Source: Pseudoroseicyclus_A sp041714655 (GTDB taxonomy: Bacteria > Pseudomonadota > Alphaproteobacteria > Rhodobacterales > Rhodobacteraceae). Taken from it: DNA of 64,000 nt. Below are positions 50,450 to 58,373 of this stretch, piece after piece; position 1 is the stretch's first letter, and every line of letters starts with the position of its first letter. The position numbers and the translations under genes are program-made. Location: positions 1,984,001-2,048,000 of the forward strand of contig NZ_CP168219.1 in NCBI RefSeq assembly GCF_041714655.1, read 5' to 3'. Below the pieces are notes generated by a model, which saw only the letters and a program-made list of their open reading frames with translations, was not told the DNA's origin and did not search any database.

Positions 50450-51040
50450 TCACAGCACCTGCCGGAGTTTGGAGAGCGCGCTCTCCATTGGCTCCTGATA
50501 GGTGATCGGCTGGGTGAAATTCCCCTGCCCGTCGAAGAGCAGCACGAAGGCCGAATGGTCCATCGTGTAGTCGCCATCCTCGAGCGGCACCTTGGCGGCA
50601 TAGACCCCGAAGGCGCGGATCGCCTTGTCGATCTCGCCCCTGGGGCCGGTGACGCCGGTGGCGCCGGGCACCCAGGAGACATATTCGCCCAAGGTCTCGG
50701 CATCGTCCCGCTCGGGGTCGACGGTGACGAAGTAGATACGCAGATCCTCCGCCTCCTCCCCCAGCTCCTCCTGCCAGGTCAGGAGGTCGCCGAGTGTCGT
50801 CGGGCAGACATCGGGGCAATGGGTGAAGCCGAAGAAGATCGCCGAGGGGCGGCCCTCGGTGAGGGTCGCCTCGGTGAAGGCCTCGCCCTCGGTGGTGGTC
50901 AGGGCGTAATCGCCCTGGCCGAGGGTGGAGGCGATGGGCAGGTCGCTGCCCCGGCTGAGAAGAAACCAGGCCGAGCCGCCGGCGATGAGGGCCACCGCGA
51001 CGGCGGCCCAGAGGAGGATGTTGAGCGTGCGGGTGGTCAT
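50450..51040 (-). CDS. SCO1/SenC family copper chaperone
   Basis: A 196-residue thioredoxin-fold protein anchored by an N-terminal helix. The copper ligands are C75 and C79 in FTHCPDVCPTT and H162 in TMDHSAF. SCO proteins help assemble the CuA centre of cytochrome c oxidase. The start overlaps the stop of the PCuAC gene as ATGA, so the two are one operon. Confidence 0.93.
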   Translation of the reverse strand: MTTRTLNILLWAAVAVALIAGGSAWFLLSRGSDLPIASTLGQGDYALTTTEGEAFTEATLTEGRPSAIFFGFTHCPDVCPTTLGDLLTWQEELGEEAEDLRIYFVTVDPERDDAETLGEYVSWVPGATGVTGPRGEIDKAIRAFGVYAAKVPLEDGDYTMDHSAFVLLFDGQGNFTQPITYQEPMESALSKLRQVL

Positions 51041-51660
51041 TCACTGGCCTCCATGTCCATGTCCATGTCCGTATCCATATCTTCGTCATCGCCATGGCCC
51101 ATCGAGCCATGGTCCATTCCCTGACCGGTCGCGCCGGAGGCGTTGATGGCACCGACGGACAGCACGATCTCCACCGCGCCGGCCTCGGCGAAGGTGAGCG
51201 TGACCGGCACCTCGGTGCCCTCCACGAGCGGGCCTTCAAGCTCCCGCAGCATCAGGTGATAGCCGCCGGGCTCGAGCACGACGGTCTCGCCGGCGGGGAT
51301 CGGCAGGCCGTCCTCCAGCTCGCGCATCCGCATCACGTCGCCGTCCATCTGCATCTCGTGCAGCTCGACGCTGCCGGCGGTGGGAGAGCTGGCGGCGATG
51401 AGCACGTCGTCGGTCTCGCCGCCGTTTTCCACCGTCAGGAAACCGCCGCCCACCGGCGCGTTCGGCAGCGTGGCGCGGGAATAGGCGCCAAGGATCGTCA
51501 GCGCGCCGACCTCCCAGCTCGTCACCTCATCGGCGACGAGGAGGACGGGCAGCCGGTCGGCGGAAGGGGCGTCGCCCCCGGGCCGGGCAGCGCCGCCGGC
51601 AAGGGCGAGGCCGGGCATGGCCGAGAGGAGAAGGGCGGAAAGGATCGTGATCTTGGGCAT
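51037..51660 (-). CDS. PCu(A)C-type periplasmic copper chaperone with Met/His/Asp tail
   Basis: A 207-residue exported protein (signal peptide to about residue 22). The cupredoxin-like domain has the copper ligands H101 and M103 (HEMQM), M112 and H135/M137 (YHLML). The C-terminal 27 residues (GMDHGSMGHG then acidic Met repeats DMDTDMDMDME) form an extra candidate copper-binding tail. It hands copper to SCO or directly to CuA oxidase. Confidence 0.9.
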   Translation of the reverse strand: MPKITILSALLLSAMPGLALAGGAARPGGDAPSADRLPVLLVADEVTSWEVGALTILGAYSRATLPNAPVGGGFLTVENGGETDDVLIAASSPTAGSVELHEMQMDGDVMRMRELEDGLPIPAGETVVLEPGGYHLMLRELEGPLVEGTEVPVTLTFAEAGAVEIVLSVGAINASGATGQGMDHGSMGHGDDEDMDTDMDMDMEASE

Positions 51661-51755
51661 GACATGCCTCCGAAAGGGCGCCGCGCCGGGGCCCTCGGGC
51701 CCGCAGCGGCGGCGTGAAACGCTGGGTGCCCCGGGAAGGGGCGCGGGTCTCTCGC

Positions 51756-52115
51756 TCAGGCCGTGCTCGGCGGGGCGCGGGCGCCGGGCGGGAGGGCCGG
51801 CGCGAGGGGCGCGAGGCCGAAATCGGCCAGCGCGGGCGCCTGCCACGGCAGGGCGAGCCGCTCGGCGGCCGGGTCGAAGGCGAGGGCCGGCGCCTCGGGC
51901 AGGCCATGGCAGATCGGGCAATGGCCCGCATGGCCGCTTCCGTGGCCGCCCGGCCCGCCGGCGCAGAGATCGGCCAGATCACCGCCGGCGGCGACGTAGA
52001 AGGCAAGGCTGTCCGGCAGGGGCTCGTCCGGTGCCATCTGCCCCGCGGCCATGGCGCTGGCCGCCGAGAAGGCGAGCGCGGCGAGGACAAGCGTGAAGCG
52101 ATGCCAGAGAGCCAT
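51756..52115 (-). CDS. DUF2946-like secreted protein
   Basis: A 119-residue protein with a signal peptide (ending AMAA) and a His/Cys-rich centre, CAGGPGGHGSGHAGHCPICHG, a candidate metal site seen in DUF2946-type proteins that accompany copper genes. It is upstream of and co-directional with PCuAC and SCO. Function is inferred only from context. Confidence 0.75.
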   Translation of the reverse strand: MALWHRFTLVLAALAFSAASAMAAGQMAPDEPLPDSLAFYVAAGGDLADLCAGGPGGHGSGHAGHCPICHGLPEAPALAFDPAAERLALPWQAPALADFGLAPLAPALPPGARAPPSTA

Positions 52116-52233
52116 GCCGCCCTGCTAGGCCGCGCGGGGCGACTTTGCAATGGCGCGCAAGTCCATGCTGCGGCGCGGCAATTCTTCCCCTGCATGGCAG
52201 GGTTGCGCCCGGGCGCCAAATCGCCAATGGTCA

Positions 52234-52261
52234 TTGACCACAAGCTCTGGCAGAATAGTTC
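52234..52261 (+). promoter_or_regulatory. Probable promoter of the pdh operon
   Basis: TTGACC at 52234-52239 with a weak -10 (TAGTTC, 52256-52261) 16 bases downstream, in the divergent region between the DUF2946-like gene and pdhA. Confidence 0.35.
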
Positions 52262-52295
52262 AAAGCTAAACTATGTGTTAACGGGAGGAGCCACG

Positions 52296-53318
52296 ATGGC
52301 GACACGCAAGGCGGCCGCCAGGCCCAACGTCTCCGCCGAGGAGCTTCTGCATCACTACCGCGAGATGCTGCTCATCCGCCGCTTCGAAGAGAAGGCCGGC
52401 CAGCTCTACGGCATGGGCCTCATCGGCGGCTTCTGTCACCTCTACATCGGCCAGGAGGCCGTCGTCGTCGGGCTCGAGGCCGCGGCCGACGAGGGCGACA
52501 AGCGCGTCACCTCCTACCGCGACCATGGCCATATGCTGGCCTGCGGCATGGACCCCAAGGGCGTCATGGCCGAGCTGACCGGCCGCGAGGGCGGCTATTC
52601 CGCCGGCAAGGGCGGCTCGATGCACATGTTCAGCCGCGAAAAGCATTTCTACGGCGGCCACGGCATCGTCGGCGCCCAGGTGCCGATCGGCGCCGGCCTC
52701 GCGATGGCCGACAAGTATCTCGGCAACGACCGGGTGACCTTCGTCTATTTCGGCGACGGCGCCGCCAACCAGGGCCAGGTCTACGAGACCTACAACATGG
52801 CCGAGCTCTGGGACCTTCCGGTCGTCTTCGTGATCGAGAACAACCAGTACGCCATGGGCACCTCCACCAAGCGCTCGACCAAGTCGAAGAGCTACTGGGA
52901 GCGCGGCGTCGCCTACGGGATCGAGGGCGAGGAGGTCGATGGCATGGATGTGCTCGCCGTCCAGGCCGCCGGCAAGAAGGCCGTCGAATACTGCCGCTCC
53001 GGCAAGGGCCCATACATCCTCGAGGTGAAGACCTATCGCTACCGCGGTCATTCGATGTCCGACCCGGCGAAGTACCGCACCCGCGAAGAGGTGCAGAAGA
53101 TGCGCGACGAGCGCGACCCGATCGAGAACGTCCGGCAGCTTCTGCTCACCGGCAAGCACGCCTCCGAAGATGACCTCAAGGCCATCGACAAGGAGATCAA
53201 GGACGTCGTCAACGAGGCGGCCGAATTCGCTAAGGACAGCCCCGAGCCCTCCACCGACGAGCTCTGGACGGACATCTACGCGAAGGAGATCCCGCAAGGC
53301 GAGGCGATCGAGGCGTGA
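52296..53318 (+). CDS. pdhA: Pyruvate dehydrogenase E1 component, alpha subunit
   Basis: The alpha subunit binds thiamine diphosphate and decarboxylates pyruvate. In the 340-residue protein, the ThDP motif runs from GDGAANQGQVYE to ENNQYAMG, SYRDHGHMLACG and GGHGIVGAQVPIGAG are conserved, and the phosphorylation-loop region YRYRGHSMSDPAKYR is complete. GGGAGGAG precedes ATG 52296. The stop overlaps a GTG start of a secreted ORF. Confidence 0.96.
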   Translation: MATRKAAARPNVSAEELLHHYREMLLIRRFEEKAGQLYGMGLIGGFCHLYIGQEAVVVGLEAAADEGDKRVTSYRDHGHMLACGMDPKGVMAELTGREGGYSAGKGGSMHMFSREKHFYGGHGIVGAQVPIGAGLAMADKYLGNDRVTFVYFGDGAANQGQVYETYNMAELWDLPVVFVIENNQYAMGTSTKRSTKSKSYWERGVAYGIEGEEVDGMDVLAVQAAGKKAVEYCRSGKGPYILEVKTYRYRGHSMSDPAKYRTREEVQKMRDERDPIENVRQLLLTGKHASEDDLKAIDKEIKDVVNEAAEFAKDSPEPSTDELWTDIYAKEIPQGEAIEA

Positions 53319-53893
53319 TCGGCCCGGGCCGCCCCTCCGCGATGCTGCTGGCCGGCGGGGCGATGGCCCTCGCCGGGGCGGGTGCCGCGCAGGATCTGCC
53401 CGGTCTTGCGGGCACGGCGGCGTATATCGACAGCTTCGCGCTGGAAGCGGACAGCGTCGAGCTTGGCTCCGGCTATGGCGCCCTGTCGAACAGCAGTTTC
53501 GCGATCAACCCCGAGAGCTGCCTCTTCACGTCCACGCGCTTCCATTCCGGTGCGTTCGTCACATCCCAGGCCTTCGGCGCGGATCTGGATCTCAGCCGCG
53601 TTGAGGCTGTGGCGTCGCCGGCCAGCGGCTATCAGGCAATTTTCGCCTACCCGGTGCCGGGCCGAAGCCGCCCGCATGAATCGAACATCGTCCTCCCGGA
53701 GGCGCCGGGCTTCGCTGAACTGCAGCCGGGCCCGGGTGTCACCTGCACGTCTGAAAGTTGCATGATCGAAATGGATGCGCCGGTCTTCACTTTCTTCATG
53801 CGCGGTGACGAGGAGGATGCCGCCCGCGCCGTCCGGGCTCTTGAGCACGCCATTTCTCTCTGCGGCGGCATCGCCGACCCCTTTGCCGGGTGA
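53315..53893 (+). CDS. Secreted hypothetical protein inside the pdh operon (first)
   Basis: A 192-residue protein that I do not recognise. The GTG at 53315 overlaps the pdhA stop; ATG 53342 would give a cleaner signal peptide (MLLAGGAMALAGAGAA/QDL). Four cysteines occur in the mature part (ESCLF, VTCTSESCM, SLCGG). Its codon use is less GC3-biased than pdhA. It has no evident role in pyruvate oxidation, which makes its place here odd. Confidence 0.7.
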   Translation: MIGPGRPSAMLLAGGAMALAGAGAAQDLPGLAGTAAYIDSFALEADSVELGSGYGALSNSSFAINPESCLFTSTRFHSGAFVTSQAFGADLDLSRVEAVASPASGYQAIFAYPVPGRSRPHESNIVLPEAPGFAELQPGPGVTCTSESCMIEMDAPVFTFFMRGDEEDAARAVRALEHAISLCGGIADPFAG

Positions 53894-53897
53894 AGCC

Positions 53898-54491
53898 ATG
53901 CAGATGACGCTTCCCTCCGCCGCGTTCCCCTCCGCCATCCTGGCCGGTCTCGCGCTCGCCCATCCGGCGCTGGCGCAGCAGAGCGCCGAGGAGGTCGCCG
54001 CCTACGAGCTGCTCGACCGCATGCTCAACCGCGCCGATGCCGAGGGGCCCTATGGCACCGGCTTCCGCCCGCTCGGGCCCTGCCGCGTCGAGCTGCGCCT
54101 GTCGCAGCGCTATGCGCCCGGCACCGCCGTCGATGTCTTCACCGAGGTCGATCTCGGCGATCTCGACATGGCGGCAAGGAATGTGGAAACCGCGCATCCG
54201 CTGATCCACGCGCTTGCCGTGCCGCTGCGCGCCGGCGCGCCGGATATGACGAACACGCTCGAGCTCTTCGACCTCTCCGGCGAGGGGCGCGGCCCCTTCA
54301 CCGAGAAATACGACGCCACCTGCGACGAGGCCGGCTGCTCCGCCAGCCAGCCCGCGCGCGAGGCGATCTTTGCCACCGTCGGGGCCACCGCCGCCGCCGA
54401 CATGAAACTGGTCGAGCCGGCGCTTGTGGCGCTGGCCGCCGCCTGTGCCCCACAAGACGACAACAAGGGAGATGCCTCCGATGGCGAGTGA
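53898..54491 (+). CDS. Secreted hypothetical protein inside the pdh operon (second)
   Basis: A 197-residue exported protein: MQMTLPSAAFPSAILAGLAL and LAHPALA form the signal peptide, then QQSAEEVAAYELLDRMLNRA. It has cysteines at GPCRVEL, ATCDEAGC and AACAP. It starts 4 bases after the previous ORF and its last 11 bases overlap pdhB. The similar size, export signal and cysteine pattern suggest that the two ORFs may be distant paralogues, but I see no clear alignment. Confidence 0.7.
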   Translation: MQMTLPSAAFPSAILAGLALAHPALAQQSAEEVAAYELLDRMLNRADAEGPYGTGFRPLGPCRVELRLSQRYAPGTAVDVFTEVDLGDLDMAARNVETAHPLIHALAVPLRAGAPDMTNTLELFDLSGEGRGPFTEKYDATCDEAGCSASQPAREAIFATVGATAAADMKLVEPALVALAAACAPQDDNKGDASDGE

Positions 54492-55875
54492 AATCCTGAT
54501 GCCGGCCCTCTCCCCCACGATGGAGGAGGGCACGCTGGCCAAATGGCTGGTGAAGGAGGGCGACACCGTCTCCTCCGGCGACATCCTGGCCGAGATCGAG
54601 ACCGACAAGGCGACGATGGAATTCGAGGCCGTGGACGAGGGCGTGATCGGCAAGATCCTCATCGCGGAGGGCACCGAGGGCGTGAAGGTCAACACCGCCA
54701 TCGCCGTGCTTCTGGAAGAGGGCGAAGATGCCTCCGCCGCCGACGAGGTGTCGAGCGCGCCGGCCGAGGAGAAGAGCGAAGACACATCCGAAGAGAAGAG
54801 CGAGGAGGCGCCGAAGGAGAAGGCCCCCGCAGAAGCGAAGGCCCCCGAGACGCCGAAGCCCGACCGCTCCCCCGACTGGCCCAAGGGGACGGAGGTGAAG
54901 AGCACCACCGTTCGCGAGGCGCTCCGCGATGCGATGGCGGAGGAGATGCGCGCCGACGAGAACGTGCTCGTCATGGGCGAGGAGGTCGCCGAATACCAGG
55001 GCGCCTACAAGATCACGCAAGGCCTGCTCGACGAATTCTCCGCCAAGCGGGTGATCGACACGCCGATCACCGAGCATGGCTTCGCCGGCATCGGCGTCGG
55101 CGCAGCGTTTGGCGGGCTGCGGCCCATCGTGGAGTTCATGACCTTCAATTTCGCCATGCAGGCGATGGACCAGATCATCAACTCCGCCGCCAAGACGCTC
55201 TACATGTCCGGCGGGCAGATGGGCTGCCCCATCGTCTTCCGCGGCCCCAACGGCGCCGCGGCGCGCGTCGGCGCCCAGCACAGCCAGGATTACGCCGCCT
55301 GGTACATGCAGGTCCCGGGGCTCAAGGTGGTGATGCCCTATACGGCAGCGGACGCGAAGGGCCTCCTCAAGAGCGCCATCCGCGACCCCAACCCGGTGAT
55401 CTTCCTCGAGAACGAGATCCTCTACGGCCGGTCGTTCGACGTGCCGGTGATGGATGACTTCACCATCCCCCTCGGCAAGGCCCGCATCGCCCGCGAGGGC
55501 AGCGACGTGACCATCGTCAGCTTCGGCATCGGCATGACCTATGCGCTCGAGGCCGCAGAGAAGCTGGCCGAGGACGGCATCGATGCCGAGGTGATCGACC
55601 TCCGCACGCTCCGCCCGATGGACCTGCCGGCGGTGATCGAGAGCGTCAAGAAGACCAACCGCTGCGTGACGGTGGAGGAAGGCTGGCCCCAGCCCTCCGT
55701 CGGCTCCTATATCGGCAGCCAGGTGATGCAGCAGGCCTTCGACTATCTCGACGCGCCCGTCATCTCCTGCACCGGCAAGGACGTGCCGATGCCCTATGCC
55801 GCCAATCTCGAGAAGCTGGCGCTGGTGACCACCGACGAGGTGGTGCAGGCTGTCCACGACGTGACCTACCGCTGA
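54481..55875 (+). CDS. pdhB: Pyruvate dehydrogenase E1 component, beta subunit, with lipoyl domain
   Basis: A 464-residue fusion of an N-terminal lipoyl domain (lipoyl lysine K43 in IETDKATMEFEAVDEG), an Ala/Glu/Lys-rich linker (residues ~85-135) and the E1 beta domain (STTVREALRDAMAEEMRADE, EEVAEYQGAYKITQGLL, GPNGAAARVGAQHSQDYAAW). The lipoyl-E1 beta fusion is known in alphaproteobacteria. It completes the heterotetrameric E1 with PdhA. Confidence 0.96.
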   Translation: MASEILMPALSPTMEEGTLAKWLVKEGDTVSSGDILAEIETDKATMEFEAVDEGVIGKILIAEGTEGVKVNTAIAVLLEEGEDASAADEVSSAPAEEKSEDTSEEKSEEAPKEKAPAEAKAPETPKPDRSPDWPKGTEVKSTTVREALRDAMAEEMRADENVLVMGEEVAEYQGAYKITQGLLDEFSAKRVIDTPITEHGFAGIGVGAAFGGLRPIVEFMTFNFAMQAMDQIINSAAKTLYMSGGQMGCPIVFRGPNGAAARVGAQHSQDYAAWYMQVPGLKVVMPYTAADAKGLLKSAIRDPNPVIFLENEILYGRSFDVPVMDDFTIPLGKARIAREGSDVTIVSFGIGMTYALEAAEKLAEDGIDAEVIDLRTLRPMDLPAVIESVKKTNRCVTVEEGWPQPSVGSYIGSQVMQQAFDYLDAPVISCTGKDVPMPYAANLEKLALVTTDEVVQAVHDVTYR

Positions 55876-55888
55876 GAGGGGACTTCAG

Positions 55889-57235
55889 ATGCCGACAGAA
55901 ATCCTGATGCCCGCGCTCTCGCCAACCATGGAAGAGGGCACGCTGGCCAAGTGGCTCGTGAAGGAGGGCGACACCGTGTCGTCCGGTGACCTTCTGGCCG
56001 AGATCGAGACCGACAAGGCGACGATGGAATTCGAGGCCGTCGACGAGGGGGTGATCGGCAAGATCCTGGTCGCCGAGGGCACCGAGAGCGTGAAGGTCAA
56101 CCAGCCCATCGCCGTGCTTCTGGCCGAAGGCGAGAGCGCCGACGATATCGGCAAGAGCTCCGCCCCGAAGGAGGAGCCGAAGGACGCGCCGAAGGAAGAG
56201 CCCAAGGCCGAGGAGGCCGAGGCGGCTCCCGAGACGCCCCCGCAAGGGGGCGGTGAGAAGGCCCCTGCCCCGGCGCCAGAGAAGGACGGCGAGCGCGTCT
56301 TCGCCTCCCCCCTCGCCCGGCGCATCGCGGCCGACAAGGGGCTCGACCTCACGCAGGTCAAGGGCTCCGGGCCCCGCGGACGGATCGTCAAGGCCGATGT
56401 CGAGAAGGCCGAGCCCGGCAAGGCCCCGGCCGCCGAGGCGAGCACCGCTGGGGCAAAGGCCCCCGCCGCCGACAAGGCCCCGGTTGCGGCCGCCGCCCCG
56501 GCCGGCGCCTCCGCCGACGCCGTCAAGAAGATGTACGAGGGCCGCGCCTATCAGGAGATCAAGCTGGACGGCATGCGCCGGACCATCGCCGCCCGCCTCA
56601 CCGAGGCGAAGCAGACGATCCCGCATTTCTACCTCCGCCGCGACATCAAGCTGGACGCGCTCCTCAAGCTCCGCTCGGAGCTCAACAATCAGCTCGAGGG
56701 AAGGGGCGTGAAGCTTTCGGTCAATGACTTCATCATCAAGGCCTGCGCCCTGGCGCTGCAGAAGGTGCCCGCCGCCAATGCCGTCTGGGCCGGCGACCGG
56801 GTGCTGCAGCTCGAACCCTCCGACGTCGCCGTGGCCGTCGCCATCGAGGGCGGGCTCTTCACGCCGGTCCTGAAGGATGCCGAGGTCAAGACCCTCTCCA
56901 CCCTCTCGGCGGAGATGAAGGACCTCGCCACCCGCGCCCGCGACAAGAAGCTCGCCCCGCATGAATATCAGGGCGGCAGCTTCGCGGTGTCCAACCTCGG
57001 CATGTTTGGCATCGACAATTTCGATGCCGTCATCAACCCGCCGCATGGCGCGATCCTCGCGGTCGGCGCCGGGGTGAAGAAGCCGGTGGTCGGCGCCGAT
57101 GGCGAGCTGACGGTCGCGACTGTGATGAGCGTAACGCTCAGCGTCGATCACCGGGTCATCGACGGCGCGCTCGGGGCGGAGCTTCTGGCCGCCATCGTCG
57201 ACGGGCTCGAGAACCCGATGCTCATGCTGGCCTGA
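55889..57235 (+). CDS. pdhC: Dihydrolipoamide acetyltransferase (PDH E2)
   Basis: The 448-residue core of the pyruvate dehydrogenase complex. Order: lipoyl domain (K43 in ETDKATMEFEA), linker, peripheral-subunit-binding domain (FASPLARRIAADKGLDLTQVKGSGPRGRIVKAD cut at ~140-175), Ala/Pro linker, then the catalytic domain with SVNDFIIKACALAL and the active-site DHRVIDGALGAE near the end. It starts 13 bases after pdhB. The E3 gene is not in this window. Confidence 0.96.
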   Translation: MPTEILMPALSPTMEEGTLAKWLVKEGDTVSSGDLLAEIETDKATMEFEAVDEGVIGKILVAEGTESVKVNQPIAVLLAEGESADDIGKSSAPKEEPKDAPKEEPKAEEAEAAPETPPQGGGEKAPAPAPEKDGERVFASPLARRIAADKGLDLTQVKGSGPRGRIVKADVEKAEPGKAPAAEASTAGAKAPAADKAPVAAAAPAGASADAVKKMYEGRAYQEIKLDGMRRTIAARLTEAKQTIPHFYLRRDIKLDALLKLRSELNNQLEGRGVKLSVNDFIIKACALALQKVPAANAVWAGDRVLQLEPSDVAVAVAIEGGLFTPVLKDAEVKTLSTLSAEMKDLATRARDKKLAPHEYQGGSFAVSNLGMFGIDNFDAVINPPHGAILAVGAGVKKPVVGADGELTVATVMSVTLSVDHRVIDGALGAELLAAIVDGLENPMLMLA

Positions 57236-57244
57236 GAGGACAGC

Positions 57245-57321
57245 GGGGGGCGCTCGCGCCCCCCGTCGGCCCTGAAGGGCCGACTCCCCCCGAGGGTTTT
57301 CGGGAGCAAAGACTGGGGGGG
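57245..57321 (+). repeat. Structured Rhodobacteraceae-type intergenic repeat, copy 4
   Basis: GGGGGGCGC-TCGC-GCCCCCC hairpin, second hairpin GTCGGCCC-TGAA-GGGCCGAC, then CCCCCCGAGGGTTTT and CGGGAGCAAAGACTGGGGG. It lies between the convergent pdhC and ohrR genes and probably ends one or both transcripts. Confidence 0.72.
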
Positions 57322-57329
57322 CGCCGCGC

Positions 57330-57764
57330 TCAGGCGGCCTTGCCAAGGAGCTTGCCCAGAAGCGCGTGGAGCGTGGTGAGCTCGCCGATGTCGAGGCCGG
57401 TGCCCTCGACGATGCATTGCCCGAAGCCCGCGGTCTGCCCCTCCATCGCCCGGCCGGCCTCGGTGAGGCTGACCCGCACCCGCCGCTCGTCGGCGCCGTC
57501 GCGGGCGCGGGCCACGAGGCCGCGGGCCTCCAGCCGCTTGACCAGAGGCGTCAGCGTCGAGCTCTCGAGCCCGAGCGCGCTGCCGATGGCGCCGAGCGAG
57601 CGGCCGTCCTCCTCCCAGAGCGCCTTCAGGACGAGAAACTGCGGATAGGTCAGGCCGAGCGGGTCGAGGAGCGGCTTGTAGAGCCGGTGCATGGCCAGAT
57701 TGGCGGCGTAGATCTCGAAGCAGACAAGCTGGTCGAGCGTCGGCTCGGGCAGAGCGGCGGGCAT
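57330..57764 (-). CDS. ohrR: OhrR, MarR-family organic hydroperoxide sensor
   Basis: A 144-residue regulator of the OhrR group. The peroxide-sensing cysteine is C15 in QLVCFEIYAANLAMHRLYKPLL (read in two parts), followed by LTYPQFLVLKALWEEDGRSL and the DNA-binding helices LESSTLTPLVKRLEARG. Oxidation of this cysteine releases DNA. It is divergent from ohr, the classic OhrR target, with two palindromes between them. Confidence 0.93.
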   Translation of the reverse strand: MPAALPEPTLDQLVCFEIYAANLAMHRLYKPLLDPLGLTYPQFLVLKALWEEDGRSLGAIGSALGLESSTLTPLVKRLEARGLVARARDGADERRVRVSLTEAGRAMEGQTAGFGQCIVEGTGLDIGELTTLHALLGKLLGKAA

Positions 57765-57798
57765 GGGGGCCTCCTGACGTGGCGTGCAAGAGAAGTAT

Positions 57799-57810
57799 AT
57801 CGCGCGCGAT
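57799..57810. promoter_or_regulatory. Candidate OhrR operator 1
   Basis: Perfect 12-bp palindrome ATCGCGCGCGAT, 35 bases before the ohrR start. It closely resembles the second palindrome at 57836. Confidence 0.5.
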
Positions 57811-57823
57811 GGGATCGCAAGGC

Positions 57824-57851
57824 TTGCAAAATTTCTATCGCGCGATATCTG
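57824..57851 (+). promoter_or_regulatory. ohr promoter with embedded operator 2
   Basis: TTGCAA (57824-57829) and TATCTG (57846-57851) form a 16-spaced promoter. The perfect palindrome TATCGCGCGATA (57836-57847) lies between the two elements and reaches the -10, where a bound repressor would block RNA polymerase. The two palindrome centres are 37 bases apart. Confidence 0.5.
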
Positions 57852-57880
57852 ATCGCTAACGATACAAAAGGAGAGACGAT

Positions 57881-58312
57881 ATGCCTGCCAGCAAGGTCCT
57901 TTATGCCGCCCATGCCACCGCGACCGGCGGCCGCGACGGCCATTCCGCCACCGATGACGGCGCGCTTGATGTGCGCATGGTCACGCCGAAAGAGCTCGGC
58001 GGCGCCGGCGGCGACGGGGTGAACCCCGAGCAGCTCTTCGCCACGGGCTATGCCGCCTGCTTCCTCGGCGCGCTCAAGGCCTATGCGCGCGGCAAGAAGA
58101 TCGCCGTCCCCGATGACGCGTCGGTGAAGACGACGGTCGGCATCGGCCCGCGCGAGGATGGCGGCTTCGGCCTTCAGGTCGAGATCGAGGTGTCGCTGCC
58201 GGGCGTCGAGCCGGAGGTGGCCGACGACCTGATCGCCGGCGCGCACCATGTCTGCCCCTATTCGGATGCGACGCGCAATTCGCTGGAGATCACGCCGACC
58301 CGCGCGGCCTGA
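57881..58312 (+). CDS. ohr: Organic hydroperoxide resistance protein
   Basis: A 143-residue thiol peroxidase that reduces organic hydroperoxides. Catalytic cysteines are C60 in GYAACFLGAL and C125 in AHHVCPYSDATRN. KVLYAAHATATGGRDGHS opens the protein as in other Ohr enzymes. AAGGAGAG precedes the ATG. It is divergent from ohrR and has an intrinsic terminator 36 bases after its stop. Confidence 0.95.
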   Translation: MPASKVLYAAHATATGGRDGHSATDDGALDVRMVTPKELGGAGGDGVNPEQLFATGYAACFLGALKAYARGKKIAVPDDASVKTTVGIGPREDGGFGLQVEIEVSLPGVEPEVADDLIAGAHHVCPYSDATRNSLEITPTRAA

Positions 58313-58347
58313 TCCAGCGCCTCCCTGGCCCTTTGCGTAACGAGTGC

Positions 58348-58373
58348 GGCCCGCCCTTCGGGGCGGGCCTTTT
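58348..58373 (+). terminator. Intrinsic terminator of ohr
   Basis: GGCCCGCCC-TTCG-GGGCGGGCC, a 9-bp stem with a stable TTCG loop, followed by TTTT. It overlaps the last base of the convergent cysE gene. Confidence 0.85.

Noticed and set aside
58332..58347. CGTAACGAGTG shared between 12850 and 58336 as a repeated element
   Set aside because: Only 11 bases match and the flanks differ; the similarity near two terminators is probably chance.
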